A stretch of DNA of 64,000 nucleotides, from contig NZ_JXRQ01000016.1 of NCBI RefSeq assembly GCF_000829445.1, forward strand, positions 1-64,000, read 5' to 3'. Below, in pieces: positions 39,796 to 48,454 of this stretch (positions within the stretch are counted from its first letter, which is position 1; the number at the start of each line of letters is the position of its first letter). The notes beneath the pieces are model-generated. The model was not told the origin of the DNA. It did not search any database and saw only the letters and a program-made list of their open reading frames with translations. The position numbers were made by a program, and so were the translations under genes. Source of the DNA: Jeotgalibacillus alimentarius (GTDB lineage: Bacteria; Bacillota; Bacilli; Bacillales; Jeotgalibacillaceae).

Positions 39796-41229
39796 ATGAC
39801 TAACTTTGAAACGATTATTGGACTTGAAGTACACGTAGAGCTGAAAACTGATTCAAAAATGTTCTCTCCTGCACCTGCTCATTTCGGTGCGGAGCCGAAC
39901 ACGAATACAAACGTCGTTGACCTTGGCTACCCAGGCGTTCTGCCGGTTATTAACCGCCGTGCTGTCGACTGGGGTATGAAGGCTGCAATGGCCCTTAACT
40001 GTGAAATTGCAGAACACACAAAATTTGACCGTAAAAACTATTTCTATCCGGATAACCCGAAAGCGTATCAGATCTCACAGTTTGATCAGCCGATCGGTGA
40101 ACACGGATGGATTGAAATTGAAGTAGACGGCTATAAAAAGAGAATCGGAATTACACGTCTTCATTTAGAAGAAGATGCAGGTAAGCTGACGCACACTGAT
40201 CAGGGGTATTCTCTTGTAGACTACAACCGTCAGGGAACACCGCTGATTGAGATCGTATCTGAGCCTGACTTAAGAACGCCGGCTGAAGCCTATGCGTATC
40301 TTGAGAAGATTAAGTCGATCATCCAGTATACGGGCGTCTCTGACTGTAAAATGGAAGAAGGATCTCTTCGCTGTGATGCAAACATCTCACTCCGTCCAGT
40401 CGGCCGTGAAGAGTTCGGTACAAAAACCGAGCTGAAAAACCTGAACTCATTTAACTTCGTTAAAAAGGGTCTTGAGTTTGAAGAAAAGCGTCAGGAAGAA
40501 GTCCTGCTTTCAGGCGGAGAGATTCAGCAGGAATCACGCCGCTTTGATGAGTCAACAGGTAAAACGCTTCTGATGCGTGTGAAAGAAGGGTCTGATGACT
40601 ACCGCTACTTCCCTGAGCCTGACCTTGTGTCAATGGTGATTGATGAAGAGTGGAAAGAGCGCGTGCGCCAGACAATTCCTGAGCTTCCGGATGCGCGTAA
40701 AAAGCGTTATGTAGAAGACCTGGGACTGCCTGCATATGATGCAATGGTACTGACACTGACAAAAGAAATGTCTGATTTCTTTGAGTTAACACTGAAGCAG
40801 GGGGCAGATGCAAAACTTGCTTCTAACTGGCTCATGGGTGAAGTATCTGCCTACTTGAATGCAGAGCAAAAAGAACTGAGTGATACAGCACTGACATCTG
40901 AAGGCCTTGCAGGTATGATTAAGCTGATTGAAGATGGCACGATCTCATCTAAAATCGCGAAAAAAGTCTTCAAGGAACTGATTGAAAAAGGCGGAGATCC
41001 AAACAAGATTGTAAAAGAAAAAGGTCTTGTACAGATTTCTGATGAAGGTCAGCTGCTTGGCTTTGTAACAGAAGCACTTGATAACAACCCTCAGTCGATT
41101 GAGGACTTCAAGAATGGTAAAGACCGTGCGATCGGATTCCTTGTCGGCCAGATTATGAAGGCATCGAAGGGACAGGCAAATCCTCCGATGGTCAATAAGC
41201 TGCTGATGCAGGAGATTAAGAAGCGATAA
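39796..41229 (+). CDS. gatB: Asp/Glu-tRNA amidotransferase subunit B
   Basis: The 477-aa kinase/transamidase subunit. It has the signature [20 protein letters not shown] at the N-terminus, [20 protein letters not shown], and a C-terminal tRNA-binding tail domain (about 330-477). 12 bases after gatA; ends the operon. Confidence 0.97.
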   Translation: MTNFETIIGLEVHVELKTDSKMFSPAPAHFGAEPNTNTNVVDLGYPGVLPVINRRAVDWGMKAAMALNCEIAEHTKFDRKNYFYPDNPKAYQISQFDQPIGEHGWIEIEVDGYKKRIGITRLHLEEDAGKLTHTDQGYSLVDYNRQGTPLIEIVSEPDLRTPAEAYAYLEKIKSIIQYTGVSDCKMEEGSLRCDANISLRPVGREEFGTKTELKNLNSFNFVKKGLEFEEKRQEEVLLSGGEIQQESRRFDESTGKTLLMRVKEGSDDYRYFPEPDLVSMVIDEEWKERVRQTIPELPDARKKRYVEDLGLPAYDAMVLTLTKEMSDFFELTLKQGADAKLASNWLMGEVSAYLNAEQKELSDTALTSEGLAGMIKLIEDGTISSKIAKKVFKELIEKGGDPNKIVKEKGLVQISDEGQLLGFVTEALDNNPQSIEDFKNGKDRAIGFLVGQIMKASKGQANPPMVNKLLMQEIKKR

Positions 41230-41251
41230 AAAATGAGGCTTGTTTTTGGGG

Positions 41252-41284
41252 GAACGCACTTTTGTGGTGCGTTTCTTTTTTTTG
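41252..41284 (+). terminator. Intrinsic terminator after gatB
   Basis: aacgcac and gtgcgtt stem followed by a long T run. Confidence 0.85.
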
Positions 41285-41352
41285 TCTAGCTGATGTGGGG
41301 GGGTCAGTGGGGGGCTGATGGTGGTGCGCAGTCATGATTGCTTCATCTTTCC

Positions 41353-41475
41353 GGATATATCTATCAGCTTTCTGGTTAATTCTATGAGCAATCCGGGTTA
41401 TTCGTTCTGCGGTTAGTTGGTACTGGATGATTCGATCACCTTTTGTAATAATTCTATCGGCTCCGGCATTTTATC
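41353..41475. repeat. 21-bp-phased degenerate tandem repeat
   Basis: Units of the type ggttaattctatgagcaatcc recur. The attc(t/g)at core begins near 41358, 41379, 41400, then 41430 and 41451. Spacings of 21 are seen three times, and one 30-base interval breaks the phase. It lies in the 375-base gap between gatB and the thioredoxin-like gene, which holds no convincing gene. Confidence 0.5.
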
Positions 41476-41604
41476 TTACTCCTTTTAAACTATTCAGCCA
41501 CCTTATCCGCCCCGTACCAGCATGTCTGAAACCGGCACATCCCATAAGCAACTCACTCGAATAAAAACCCCTACTATGAGATGCTTAAAAATGAGGTGAT
41601 TAAA

Positions 41605-42174
41605 ATGACGAACTTAAATGAATGGTTTGATAAAGGATTAACGGCTGAAGCTTACAAGGATCAGATGGAGTCTCATAAGGAAAATATGGTATCTGTCTAT
41701 GAGCAGTTCACGTTACCGGAAGATGAGACATTTTTCGAAAAGCTGAAGGAGCAGAAGTTGCGTGCAATTGTGATTACTGAAGACTGGTGCGGGGATGCGA
41801 TGATGAATAATCCGGTTCTGCTAAAACTCGCTGAACGTTCCGGGATCGATGTAAGGTTCATTCTGCGGGACAGCAACATTGAATTGATGGATCAGTATTT
41901 AACGAACGGGAAGTCGCGGGCGATTCCGATCTTTATTTTCATCGATCAAAACGGCAAAGAATTAGCTAAATGGGGACCGAGAGCCAAAAAAGTTCAGGCA
42001 TTTGTGGATGAAGCAAGGTCTAATCTCCCGGCAAAAGAAGATCCGGCCTTTAAGGATGGTCAACAGTTGATGATTAAACAGCTGACGGCTGCTTATACTG
42101 AAAGAGAGGACTTCTGGAATGAAGTCTATCGCGAGTTAAAAGATCAGCTCACTATGGTAAAATCCGCTAATTAA
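41605..42174 (+). CDS. Thioredoxin family protein
   Basis: A 189-aa protein with a thioredoxin-like fold (Thioredoxin_9 type). The active-site position reads TEDWCGDAMMNN, so the usual CxxC is reduced to a single Cys followed by Gly-Asp-Ala. The cis-proline segment is SRAIPIFIFID. A single Cys argues against a classical disulfide reductase; a monothiol or non-redox role is possible. ATG 41605 is preferred because gaggtgat lies just upstream. Present in many Bacillales near dgkB. Monocistronic with its own terminator. Confidence 0.8.
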   Translation: MTNLNEWFDKGLTAEAYKDQMESHKENMVSVYEQFTLPEDETFFEKLKEQKLRAIVITEDWCGDAMMNNPVLLKLAERSGIDVRFILRDSNIELMDQYLTNGKSRAIPIFIFIDQNGKELAKWGPRAKKVQAFVDEARSNLPAKEDPAFKDGQQLMIKQLTAAYTEREDFWNEVYRELKDQLTMVKSAN

Positions 42175-42187
42175 CGATATGATTAGG

Positions 42188-42217
42188 ACAAGCCGATGGA
42201 AGGGCTTGTTCTTTTTT
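42188..42217 (+). terminator. Intrinsic terminator
   Basis: acaagcc / gggcttgt stem followed by tctttttt, after the thioredoxin-like gene. Confidence 0.85.
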
Positions 42218-42218
42218 G

Positions 42219-42246
42219 TTTACATAAACTTAAAAGTGATTATAAT
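42219..42246 (+). promoter_or_regulatory. dgkB promoter
   Basis: -35 TTTACA (42219-42224), 16-base spacer, -10 TATAAT (42241-42246), starting just after the preceding terminator. Confidence 0.7.
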
Positions 42247-42286
42247 CTTATAGTATGCTTAATTTATAAAAGGCAGGCTGAATAGA

Positions 42287-43267
42287 ATGAAACGAGCTAG
42301 AATTATTTATAATCCGACTTCAGGACGTGAGATTTTCAGAAGGCACCTGCCTGAAGTATTAATGAAACTTGAGCAGGCGGGATATGAGACATCCTGTCAT
42401 GCGACTACCTGCGCGGGTGATGCTTCTGTTGCTGCAGCGTCAGCAGCTGAGCGCGGCTTCGATCTGATTATCGCCTCAGGCGGGGACGGCACGTTGAATG
42501 AAGTCGTCAACGGTCTCGCAGAAAAACCGAACCGTCCGAGACTTGGCTTAATTCCGACTGGGACAACGAATGATTTCGCACGTGCACTTCATATCCCAAG
42601 AGACATTGAAGATGCGCTTGATATCATTATTAAAGGTGATACGATCCCGGTTGATGTCGGTAGAATGAATGATAAATATTTTATTAACATTGCCGGCGGC
42701 GGACGGATTACCGAGCTGACGTATGAAGTGCCAAGTAAGCTGAAAACAGTTCTTGGACAGCTGGCTTATTACTTAAAAGGGATTGAAATGCTGCCTTCCT
42801 TCAAGCCGACGAATGTCCGCATTGAGTATGATGGGAAGGTGTTTGAAGGGGAAGTGATGCTGTTTTTAATCGGTCTGACCAATTCGGTTGGCGGGTTTGA
42901 GAAGCTGGCACCGGACTCTTCTATTAACGACGGACTGTTTACGCTGATGTTCCTGAAAAAAACCAATATGGCGGAAACGATCCGGGTGATCTCACTGGCA
43001 CTGCGCGGTGAACATCTCCACGATCCGCATCTTGAATATGTAAAAGCAAATCATATAAAAGTGACCTCGCAGGATACGGTTCAGCTGAATCTTGATGGGG
43101 AGTTCGGCGGGCTGCTTCCTGCTGAATTTCAGAACCTTTACAGGCATTTGAATGTCTGCGCTCCGCTTGATAAGCTTCGTAAAGAGGATCGGGTCGACGC
43201 AGATCATAACGTTGTATTGAAAAACAGTCTGATTGATGAAGAAGATGAGATCAGAAGCGATCAGTAA
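42287..43267 (+). CDS. dgkB: Diacylglycerol kinase
   Basis: A 326-aa soluble lipid kinase of the DAGK_cat family that returns diacylglycerol from lipoteichoic acid synthesis to phosphatidic acid. It has the N-terminal IIYNPTSGRE and the nucleotide-binding SGGDGTLNEVVNGL (GGDGT at 65-69), then LIPTGTTNDFARAL and NLDGE near the C-terminus. The order gatCAB-dgkB-yefA matches B. subtilis yerQ. Confidence 0.95.
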   Translation: MKRARIIYNPTSGREIFRRHLPEVLMKLEQAGYETSCHATTCAGDASVAAASAAERGFDLIIASGGDGTLNEVVNGLAEKPNRPRLGLIPTGTTNDFARALHIPRDIEDALDIIIKGDTIPVDVGRMNDKYFINIAGGGRITELTYEVPSKLKTVLGQLAYYLKGIEMLPSFKPTNVRIEYDGKVFEGEVMLFLIGLTNSVGGFEKLAPDSSINDGLFTLMFLKKTNMAETIRVISLALRGEHLHDPHLEYVKANHIKVTSQDTVQLNLDGEFGGLLPAEFQNLYRHLNVCAPLDKLRKEDRVDADHNVVLKNSLIDEEDEIRSDQ

Positions 43268-43268
43268 A

Positions 43269-43300
43269 CAAAAAAAGCCTCGGCATGTGCCGGGCTTTTT
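43269..43300. terminator. Bidirectional terminator dgkB / NUDIX
   Basis: aaaaagcctcggca / tgccgggctttttt hairpin between convergent genes. Confidence 0.85.
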
Positions 43301-43749
43301 TATACTTCGTTCAGCCACTCTACAGCATTGTCCATGTCAGCTGCAAGCTGCGAAGCTTCTTCAAGTGGACGCCATTCAAACTGGAACTTGAATCCATCAT
43401 CTTTACCATTACTTTCTACTGTATATTCCCACTCATTTTCCACTGGACGTTTCAGAGCAAGGTGGAAGAAGTTGCGCTCATAATATCTGGAGCGGTCCTC
43501 AGAATAATACATATGCTTATGAAGCTTACCCTGAAGCTGAAGTTCATCTCTCTTCAATCCGGTTTCTTCCTCAATTTCACGATAAAGTGCATCAATCAGC
43601 AGTTCATCGTCTTCAACGCCGCCACCTGGTACCTGGAGGCCAGCCTGTGGACGTCCTTTTTGTGAAAAGACAAGCAGTTCAGTCTTTCCATCATTCTCCC
43701 GCGTGATATAAGCGAGTACTTTTTGTTTTACGATAGGTGATTGTCCCAT
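43300..43749 (-). CDS. NUDIX hydrolase
   Basis: A 149-aa NUDIX-fold hydrolase. The Nudix box spans about residues 43-65, from GGVEDDELLIDALYR to EIEEETGL, with the metal-binding REIEEE core intact. These enzymes cleave nucleoside diphosphates linked to another group; the substrate is unknown here. Monocistronic, minus strand, convergent with dgkB. Confidence 0.88.
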   Translation of the reverse strand: MGQSPIVKQKVLAYITRENDGKTELLVFSQKGRPQAGLQVPGGGVEDDELLIDALYREIEEETGLKRDELQLQGKLHKHMYYSEDRSRYYERNFFHLALKRPVENEWEYTVESNGKDDGFKFQFEWRPLEEASQLAADMDNAVEWLNEV

Positions 43750-43904
43750 TACGCTTCCTCCTTAGTTAGAATTTTAAGAATAGTTCCTCTATTCTACACA
43801 CCATTAAATAAAAAATCAAGGTTATTTAGGTAATTATATATATACCCCTTGTAGGGTATGGATAAACATACTTAACACATTATAAATTATATGGAAACTT
43901 TTTA

Positions 43905-44050
43905 GTGTGAACCGCTGAACCTTTCCGTGGCGAACTGCGCTTTCCGCGGACGAACGCCCGAGCCTCCTCAGGCAGAAAACCACTGCCCTGCGGGGTCTCG
44001 AACGATCGTTTTTCCGCAGGAGTCTCCGTTCGCCACTACAAGTTTCAGCT
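43905..44050. repeat. Palindromic repeat upstream of rlmCD
   Basis: Long imperfect palindrome. gtggcgaactgcgctttccg faces cggagtctccgttcgccac-type sequence at the right. The middle shows gagcctcctcagg and gccctgcggggtctcg, the same core words as the MITE-like family in inverse orientation, but the outer arms differ. The rest of 43750-44158 holds the rlmCD promoter (extended -10 TGCTACAAT, TACAAT at 44116-44121). Confidence 0.65.
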
Positions 44051-44158
44051 GAGTGATCGGATTTTAAATAAAGATACTATTATTAAACTTTTGAGTAACG
44101 ATGATTAAAATATGCTACAATAATGGGCAGCGATTCTAACGAAGAGGGCGATAAAAAG

Positions 44159-45535
44159 ATGACGAAAAAGCAGGCATTACCTGTTAAGAAGAATGATACA
44201 GTAACAGTGACAATAGAGGATTTAACACATGAAGGGCACGGTGTCGGGAAGGTGGATGGTTATCCGCTGTTTATTCCGATGACGCTGCCTGATGAAGAAG
44301 TAAAAGTGAAGGTCTTGAAAACGACAAAGAACTTCGGTTTCGGAAAGCTTGAAGAGATGGTACAGGCAAGTGAAGACAGAACTGAACCGCCATGCCCTGT
44401 CTATGACCGCTGCGGAGGGTGTCAGCTTCAGCACTTCAGTTATGAAGGCCAGCTGAAGGCAAAGCAAAAGCAGGTGAAGGATGTGCTTGAGCGGATCGGG
44501 AAGATTAAAGATGTACCCGTTCATCCGACGCTTGGGATGGAAGACCCGTGGCGTTACCGTAATAAAAGTCAGATCCCTGTTGGCAGTGAAAGTGGCCGGA
44601 TCATTGCGGGATTTTATGCAACGAGAAGTCACCGGATTGTGGATACGGATGTATGTCTGATCCAGGAGGAAATCAGTGACCGCGTCATGAACATAGTGAA
44701 GCAGGAAGCTGACCGTTTTGGTATTCAGCCCTATGATGAAGAGAGACACAAGGGTGTGCTGCGACACGTCGTTGTTCGCTACGGCCGTACGTCAGGGGAA
44801 GTAATGGTTGTCCTGGTGACGCGGACGAAGCACCTGCCGCATGCTGAAGATCTGATCGCTGTATTGCGTGAAAAAGTACCTGGATTAAAATCAGTCGTTC
44901 ATAATATTAATGATCAGCGGACGAATGTCATTCTTGGCAATAAAGGACAGACAATCTGGGGCAGTGATGTGATTTATGATTCCATCGGCGAAGTAAAGTT
45001 TACCATCTCTGCACGAAGCTTTTACCAGATCAATCCTGTGCAAACAGAAGTGCTCTATCAAAAAGCACTTGAATACGCGCAGCTGACTGGAGAAGAATCA
45101 GTGATTGATGCATACTGCGGTATTGGTACGATCTCACTCTTTTTAGCACAAAAAGCGAAAAAGGTATTTGGCGTTGAGATCATCAGACAGGCCATTGAAG
45201 ATGCAAAAGCAAATGCAGAGCTGAATGGATTTAACAATACTGAATTTGAAGCGGGACCGGCTGAAGAAGTTATTCCTGCATGGCATAAAAAAGGCAATCA
45301 GGCAGACGTCATCGTAGTCGATCCCCCGAGAAAGGGCTGTGATCAGGAGCTGCTTGATACAATGCTTGCGATGAAGCCGAAGCGGATTGTGTATGTATCG
45401 TGTAATCCGGCTACACTGGCAAGAGATTTGAGAATTCTTGAAGACGGCGGGTATCAGACGCAGGAAGTGCAGCCTGTGGATATGTTTCCGCAGACGAGTC
45501 ATGTGGAGTGTGTGGCATGGCTGGAACTAGCTTAA
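44159..45535 (+). CDS. rlmCD: 23S rRNA (uracil-C5)-methyltransferase RlmCD
   Basis: A 458-aa RumA-type enzyme (YefA). It has an N-terminal TRAM domain (VTVTIEDLTHEGHGVGKVDG), Fe-S cysteines C-x5-C-x2-C at about 79, 85 and 88 (CPVYDRCGGC) plus a later VCLIQEE Cys, and the SAM domain VIDAYCGIGTISLFLA. VVDPPRKGCD and the catalytic Cys in VSCNPATLARD follow. In B. subtilis the orthologue methylates U747 and U1939. ATG 44159 is preferred over the longer frame; gaagagggcg lies upstream. Confidence 0.95.
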   Translation: MTKKQALPVKKNDTVTVTIEDLTHEGHGVGKVDGYPLFIPMTLPDEEVKVKVLKTTKNFGFGKLEEMVQASEDRTEPPCPVYDRCGGCQLQHFSYEGQLKAKQKQVKDVLERIGKIKDVPVHPTLGMEDPWRYRNKSQIPVGSESGRIIAGFYATRSHRIVDTDVCLIQEEISDRVMNIVKQEADRFGIQPYDEERHKGVLRHVVVRYGRTSGEVMVVLVTRTKHLPHAEDLIAVLREKVPGLKSVVHNINDQRTNVILGNKGQTIWGSDVIYDSIGEVKFTISARSFYQINPVQTEVLYQKALEYAQLTGEESVIDAYCGIGTISLFLAQKAKKVFGVEIIRQAIEDAKANAELNGFNNTEFEAGPAEEVIPAWHKKGNQADVIVVDPPRKGCDQELLDTMLAMKPKRIVYVSCNPATLARDLRILEDGGYQTQEVQPVDMFPQTSHVECVAWLELA

Positions 45536-45548
45536 AATAACTTATTTC

Positions 45549-45582
45549 TAAAGCATTCACTTCATATAGTGGATGCTTTTTT
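45549..45582 (+). terminator. Intrinsic terminator after rlmCD
   Basis: aaagcattcact / agtggatgctttt hairpin with T run. Confidence 0.88.
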
Positions 45583-45671
45583 GAATTTCATGTAATCGTA
45601 CATACAAGACCGTGAAGCACCATAAATTTTATAAGTGTGACTAAAAGAGTATCTTTCAGGAAGGTGATCTG

Positions 45672-46118
45672 TTGAAAAAGCTGAATCCGGAAAAGTTAAC
45701 TGTTGAATTCAGCACTGGTGTAACAAAGACTGAACCGGTAATAGGGCGTAAGTATACATTAACGCATTCCGACATCACTGCAGACCTGTTTCTCACGATC
45801 GGTCTGCAGTTTGCATTTGAAAAAATTACTGCTTTGAGAGATGAAGTTCTTGCGGAATGGAAAATGTCTGAGGGATTTCCATTTCTATATGTATATGTTT
45901 ATGTCGATGGAGTGTTTGGTCCGGCAGTTACTGCTGTGCGGGATACAATTTTCAGGCGGGAGCTGCCTTTAGCTTTAGAGGCAATCAGATATGGTGATCG
46001 AACATTCTTTGCAGCGCATCCAGCGTTAGAGAGTGCACCAATATGGATTCATTTTGATTCTACAAATCCACTGTACAACAGGTTTGAGAACTGGTGCACT
46101 CCTGGTGATTATAAATAA
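45672..46118 (+). CDS. Staygreen (SGR) family protein
   Basis: A 148-aa soluble protein. LNPEKLTVEFSTGVT at the N-terminus and RKYTLTHSDITADLFLTIG are the hallmarks of the staygreen domain, known in plants as the Mg-dechelatase of chlorophyll breakdown. The bacterial relatives have no settled physiological role in organisms without chlorophyll. TTG start 45672 with aaggtgatc upstream. Monocistronic; the next feature is a large AT-rich inverted repeat. Confidence 0.85.
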   Translation: MKKLNPEKLTVEFSTGVTKTEPVIGRKYTLTHSDITADLFLTIGLQFAFEKITALRDEVLAEWKMSEGFPFLYVYVYVDGVFGPAVTAVRDTIFRRELPLALEAIRYGDRTFFAAHPALESAPIWIHFDSTNPLYNRFENWCTPGDYK

Positions 46119-46152
46119 CACGCAATCCAATGATTTTCCTTTAGGATCGTGC

Positions 46153-46201
46153 GAACTTTCACAATATATAATCTTTATGATTTTATATTGTGTAAAAGTT
46201 C
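46153..46201. repeat. AT-rich inverted repeat
   Basis: gaactttcacaatatataatc at the left faces gattttatattgtg...aaaagttc at the right across a five-base loop, about 20 paired bases with small bulges. It has no T run. It contains a TATAAT (46167-46172). Confidence 0.65.
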
Positions 46202-46241
46202 TACCTCATGATAAAGTGTCAAAACTAACTTCATATGAATT

Positions 46242-46310
46242 CCTTATATAACTATGGTGATATGGACCATAAGTCTCTACCTGGCAGCCTTAAATTGCCG
46301 GACTATAAGG
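46242..46310 (+). ncRNA. Second purine riboswitch, guanine class
   Basis: P1 ccttata / tataagg, P2 tatgg/ccata, core aagtctctacc, P3 tggcagcc...ttgcc, and closing strand ggactataagg with C at the specificity position. A weak terminator-like hairpin follows (about 46310-46360, gaaagtcattc / gggctttctt). It precedes the truncated nucleoside transporter by about 160 bases, a typical target. Confidence 0.9.
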
Positions 46311-46470
46311 AAAGTCATTCTATGCATGAAAAGTGTATGGGGCTTTCTTTATATTGGGAGAAGGTCACATACGCTTTTTTATTTTTTTCTTAAAGTGGTC
46401 TGACATCGTATGACTAAATAGAGATATAAGCAATAATTGAAGTGAACATATCACTGGGAGGTATTTTGCT

Positions 46471-47076
46471 TTGAGTTTTATTTACGGCGTTTTTTCTTTA
46501 ATGGGAGTCCTGTTTTTGGCCTGGCTATGGAGCAGTAAGCGCTCAGCGATTAATTGGCGTACGGTCGTAATAGGGATTGTGCTTGAATTTTTGCTTGTTA
46601 TGTTTGTTTTGAAGGTTCCTTTTGGACAAGCCATGTTGAATAATGCGGCGCTCGGTGTTCAGAAGGTCATTGATTATAGCACGGAAGGAATCATGTTCGT
46701 CTTCGGAGGTTTTTATGAGGAAGGGACCAATATTACTTTCGTCTTTGCCATTAATGTTCTGGGTGCGATCGTTTTTATTTCGGCAATCATTTCTGCTCTC
46801 TATTATTTACGACTCATTCCCTTTTTTGTTAAATATATCGGAATTGGACTTGGCAGGATTTTAGGTACAACAAAGGTGGAATCGTTCAATGCGATCGGAA
46901 ACTCTTTTCTGGGCTTGGTGGAAGCTCCGCTATTGATCAAACCTTATCTGATTAAGCTGACCCGCTCAGAGGTTTTTGCTGTGATGGTTGGAGGAACAGC
47001 GTCGGCAAGTGGCGACTGCTGCTATTCAGGATTTTCTTGCTGCTCACGATATAAAAGTAATGCTGGTTATATTTGA
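46471..47076 (+). pseudogene. Truncated concentrative nucleoside transporter (NupC/CNT type)
   Basis: The first about 181 residues match CNT nucleoside transporters: three N-terminal helices, LNNAALGVQKVIDYSTEGIM, FVFGGF, a gate domain, IGNSFLGLVEAPLLIKPYL and EVFAVMVGGTASASG. CNT proteins are about 390-400 aa. Here the reading frame leaves the family exactly after GTASASG at about 47013 and ends in 20 unrelated residues (DCCYSGFSCCSRYK...). The second half, with half of the transport core, is missing, so uptake activity is unlikely. It lies behind a guanine riboswitch. TTG start with gggaggtatt upstream. The breakpoint joins a macro-domain gene fragment in another frame. Confidence 0.88.
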
Positions 47077-47626
47077 TCAGGAGGCATTTAACATCAGTCA
47101 GGAACTGCTTGGATCTGTTGAAAGTTATATTGACGAGTATTATGTTGATAGGAGCGAATTCAATAGAAGAGACTTACTCCATGATGAACAGGAACTTTTA
47201 TATAAGTCACTGCAGCGTCCGAGTGATCATCATGATACTGATTTTAAAGAATTACATATGCCAATTGAAGATTTTGTTGATCATCTTGATGAGCCGTTTT
47301 CGACTTCACTCATGCGGCTGATTGATCTAAAAGGAAAGACGGATGTTGAAGTGTATAAACGTGCAAACCTTGATAGAAGGCTGTTTTCGAAAATCAGAAC
47401 AGCTAAAGGCTATGAACCGAGTAAGCGCACAGCTGTGGCTCTCGCGATTGCATTAGAGTTGTCAGTTGAAGAAACAGCTGACCTTTTAAAGCGGGCTGGC
47501 TATGCACTGTCACGCAGTCAAAAATTTGACGTGATTATCGAATATTTTATAGTGAATGGAAAATATGATATTTTCGAGATTAATGAGGTCCTTTTTAAGT
47601 ATGAACAGCCTTTACTCGGAGGATAA
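46988..47626 (+). pseudogene. C-terminal fragment of a macro-domain protein
   Basis: From VATAAIQDFLAAHDIKVMLV (codon at 47009 onward) the frame matches the last helix and strand of a macro domain plus the long C-terminal extension seen in Firmicute macro-domain proteins. That extension includes YKRANLDRRLFSKIRTAKGY, an HTH-like EPSKRTAVALAIALELSVEE and DLLKRAGYALSRSQKFDVII. The N-terminal two thirds of the macro domain, including the ADP-ribose loop, are gone. The seven codons before 47009 are transporter sequence read in another frame. Translation, if any, would start at TTG 46988. The C-terminal domain itself is intact, so a residual product is possible. Confidence 0.82.
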
Positions 47627-47732
47627 TTGAACCAGTCAGTATACAAACATCTTAATTTGTCGCTTCCAAAGCGACCATTGCTGTCACTTGACCCGCTATC
47701 CTTAAGTTAATACGAAACTTGAGGAGGACATC

Positions 47733-48392
47733 ATGATGAAAAAGGGCTTAACAGAATTAGTATTTATACTGGATAAAAGCGGATCGATGAGCGGGTTGGA
47801 ATCTGATACAATAGGCGGGTACAACTCAATGCTTGAGAAGCAGATAATGATTAAAGGAGATTGTAATATCACAACTATATTATTTGATCATACGTATGAG
47901 TTGCTTCATGACCGCATGGATATAAGAGAGGTCAGCCCACTGAAAGAAAAGGATTACCAGATCGGCGGATCAACGGCGCTTCTTGATGCAGTAGGCAGAA
48001 CGCTGCACAAAATGATCAATGTGCAAAAGGTTGCTGAAACTGATGCCCGTACTGAGAAGGTGATGTTTGTTATGATTACTGATGGAGAGGAGAATTCAAG
48101 CCGCGAGTATTCAGCCGGAACGATCAAAGCGCTTATCGAACAACAAAAGACAGAGTACGGTTGGGAATTCGTTTTTCTTGGAGCAAACCTGGATGCAGTC
48201 AAAACTGCTGATAGATATGGAATCTCATCTGACAGAGCGATAGATTATCTTGCTGATCAGAGGGGCACGCAATTAAACTATAAAGTAATGGCACAGGCTG
48301 TCGCATCATTCCGGGAAGCAGGGGTGGTAGATGAGACCTGTTTTGAAGAAATCCGTAAAGATGTAAAACAGCGCAGGAAGAAAAAATCTTAA
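47733..48392 (+). CDS. VWA domain-containing protein
   Basis: A 219-aa von Willebrand factor A domain protein. The MIDAS motif DKSGSMSG (DxSxS) is near residues 13-20, with a distal Thr in GGSTALLDAVG and Asp in VMITDGEENSS. No signal peptide, so cytosolic. gaggagg precedes tandem ATGs at 47733 and 47736. Such VWA genes often neighbour macro-domain genes in Firmicutes; here the partner is a broken fragment, so this gene may be orphaned. Possible role in ADP-ribose or stress signalling is inference. Confidence 0.85.
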   Translation: MMKKGLTELVFILDKSGSMSGLESDTIGGYNSMLEKQIMIKGDCNITTILFDHTYELLHDRMDIREVSPLKEKDYQIGGSTALLDAVGRTLHKMINVQKVAETDARTEKVMFVMITDGEENSSREYSAGTIKALIEQQKTEYGWEFVFLGANLDAVKTADRYGISSDRAIDYLADQRGTQLNYKVMAQAVASFREAGVVDETCFEEIRKDVKQRRKKKS

Positions 48393-48454
48393 GACATTTC
48401 CCCGGCCGGAATTTGCAGAGCCAGGGAACTAAAGGGTTAAACAAGGAGATCTAA

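Noticed and set aside
44222-44767. 181-aa antisense frame within rlmCD
   Set aside because: Antisense of a conserved enzyme, no start signals.
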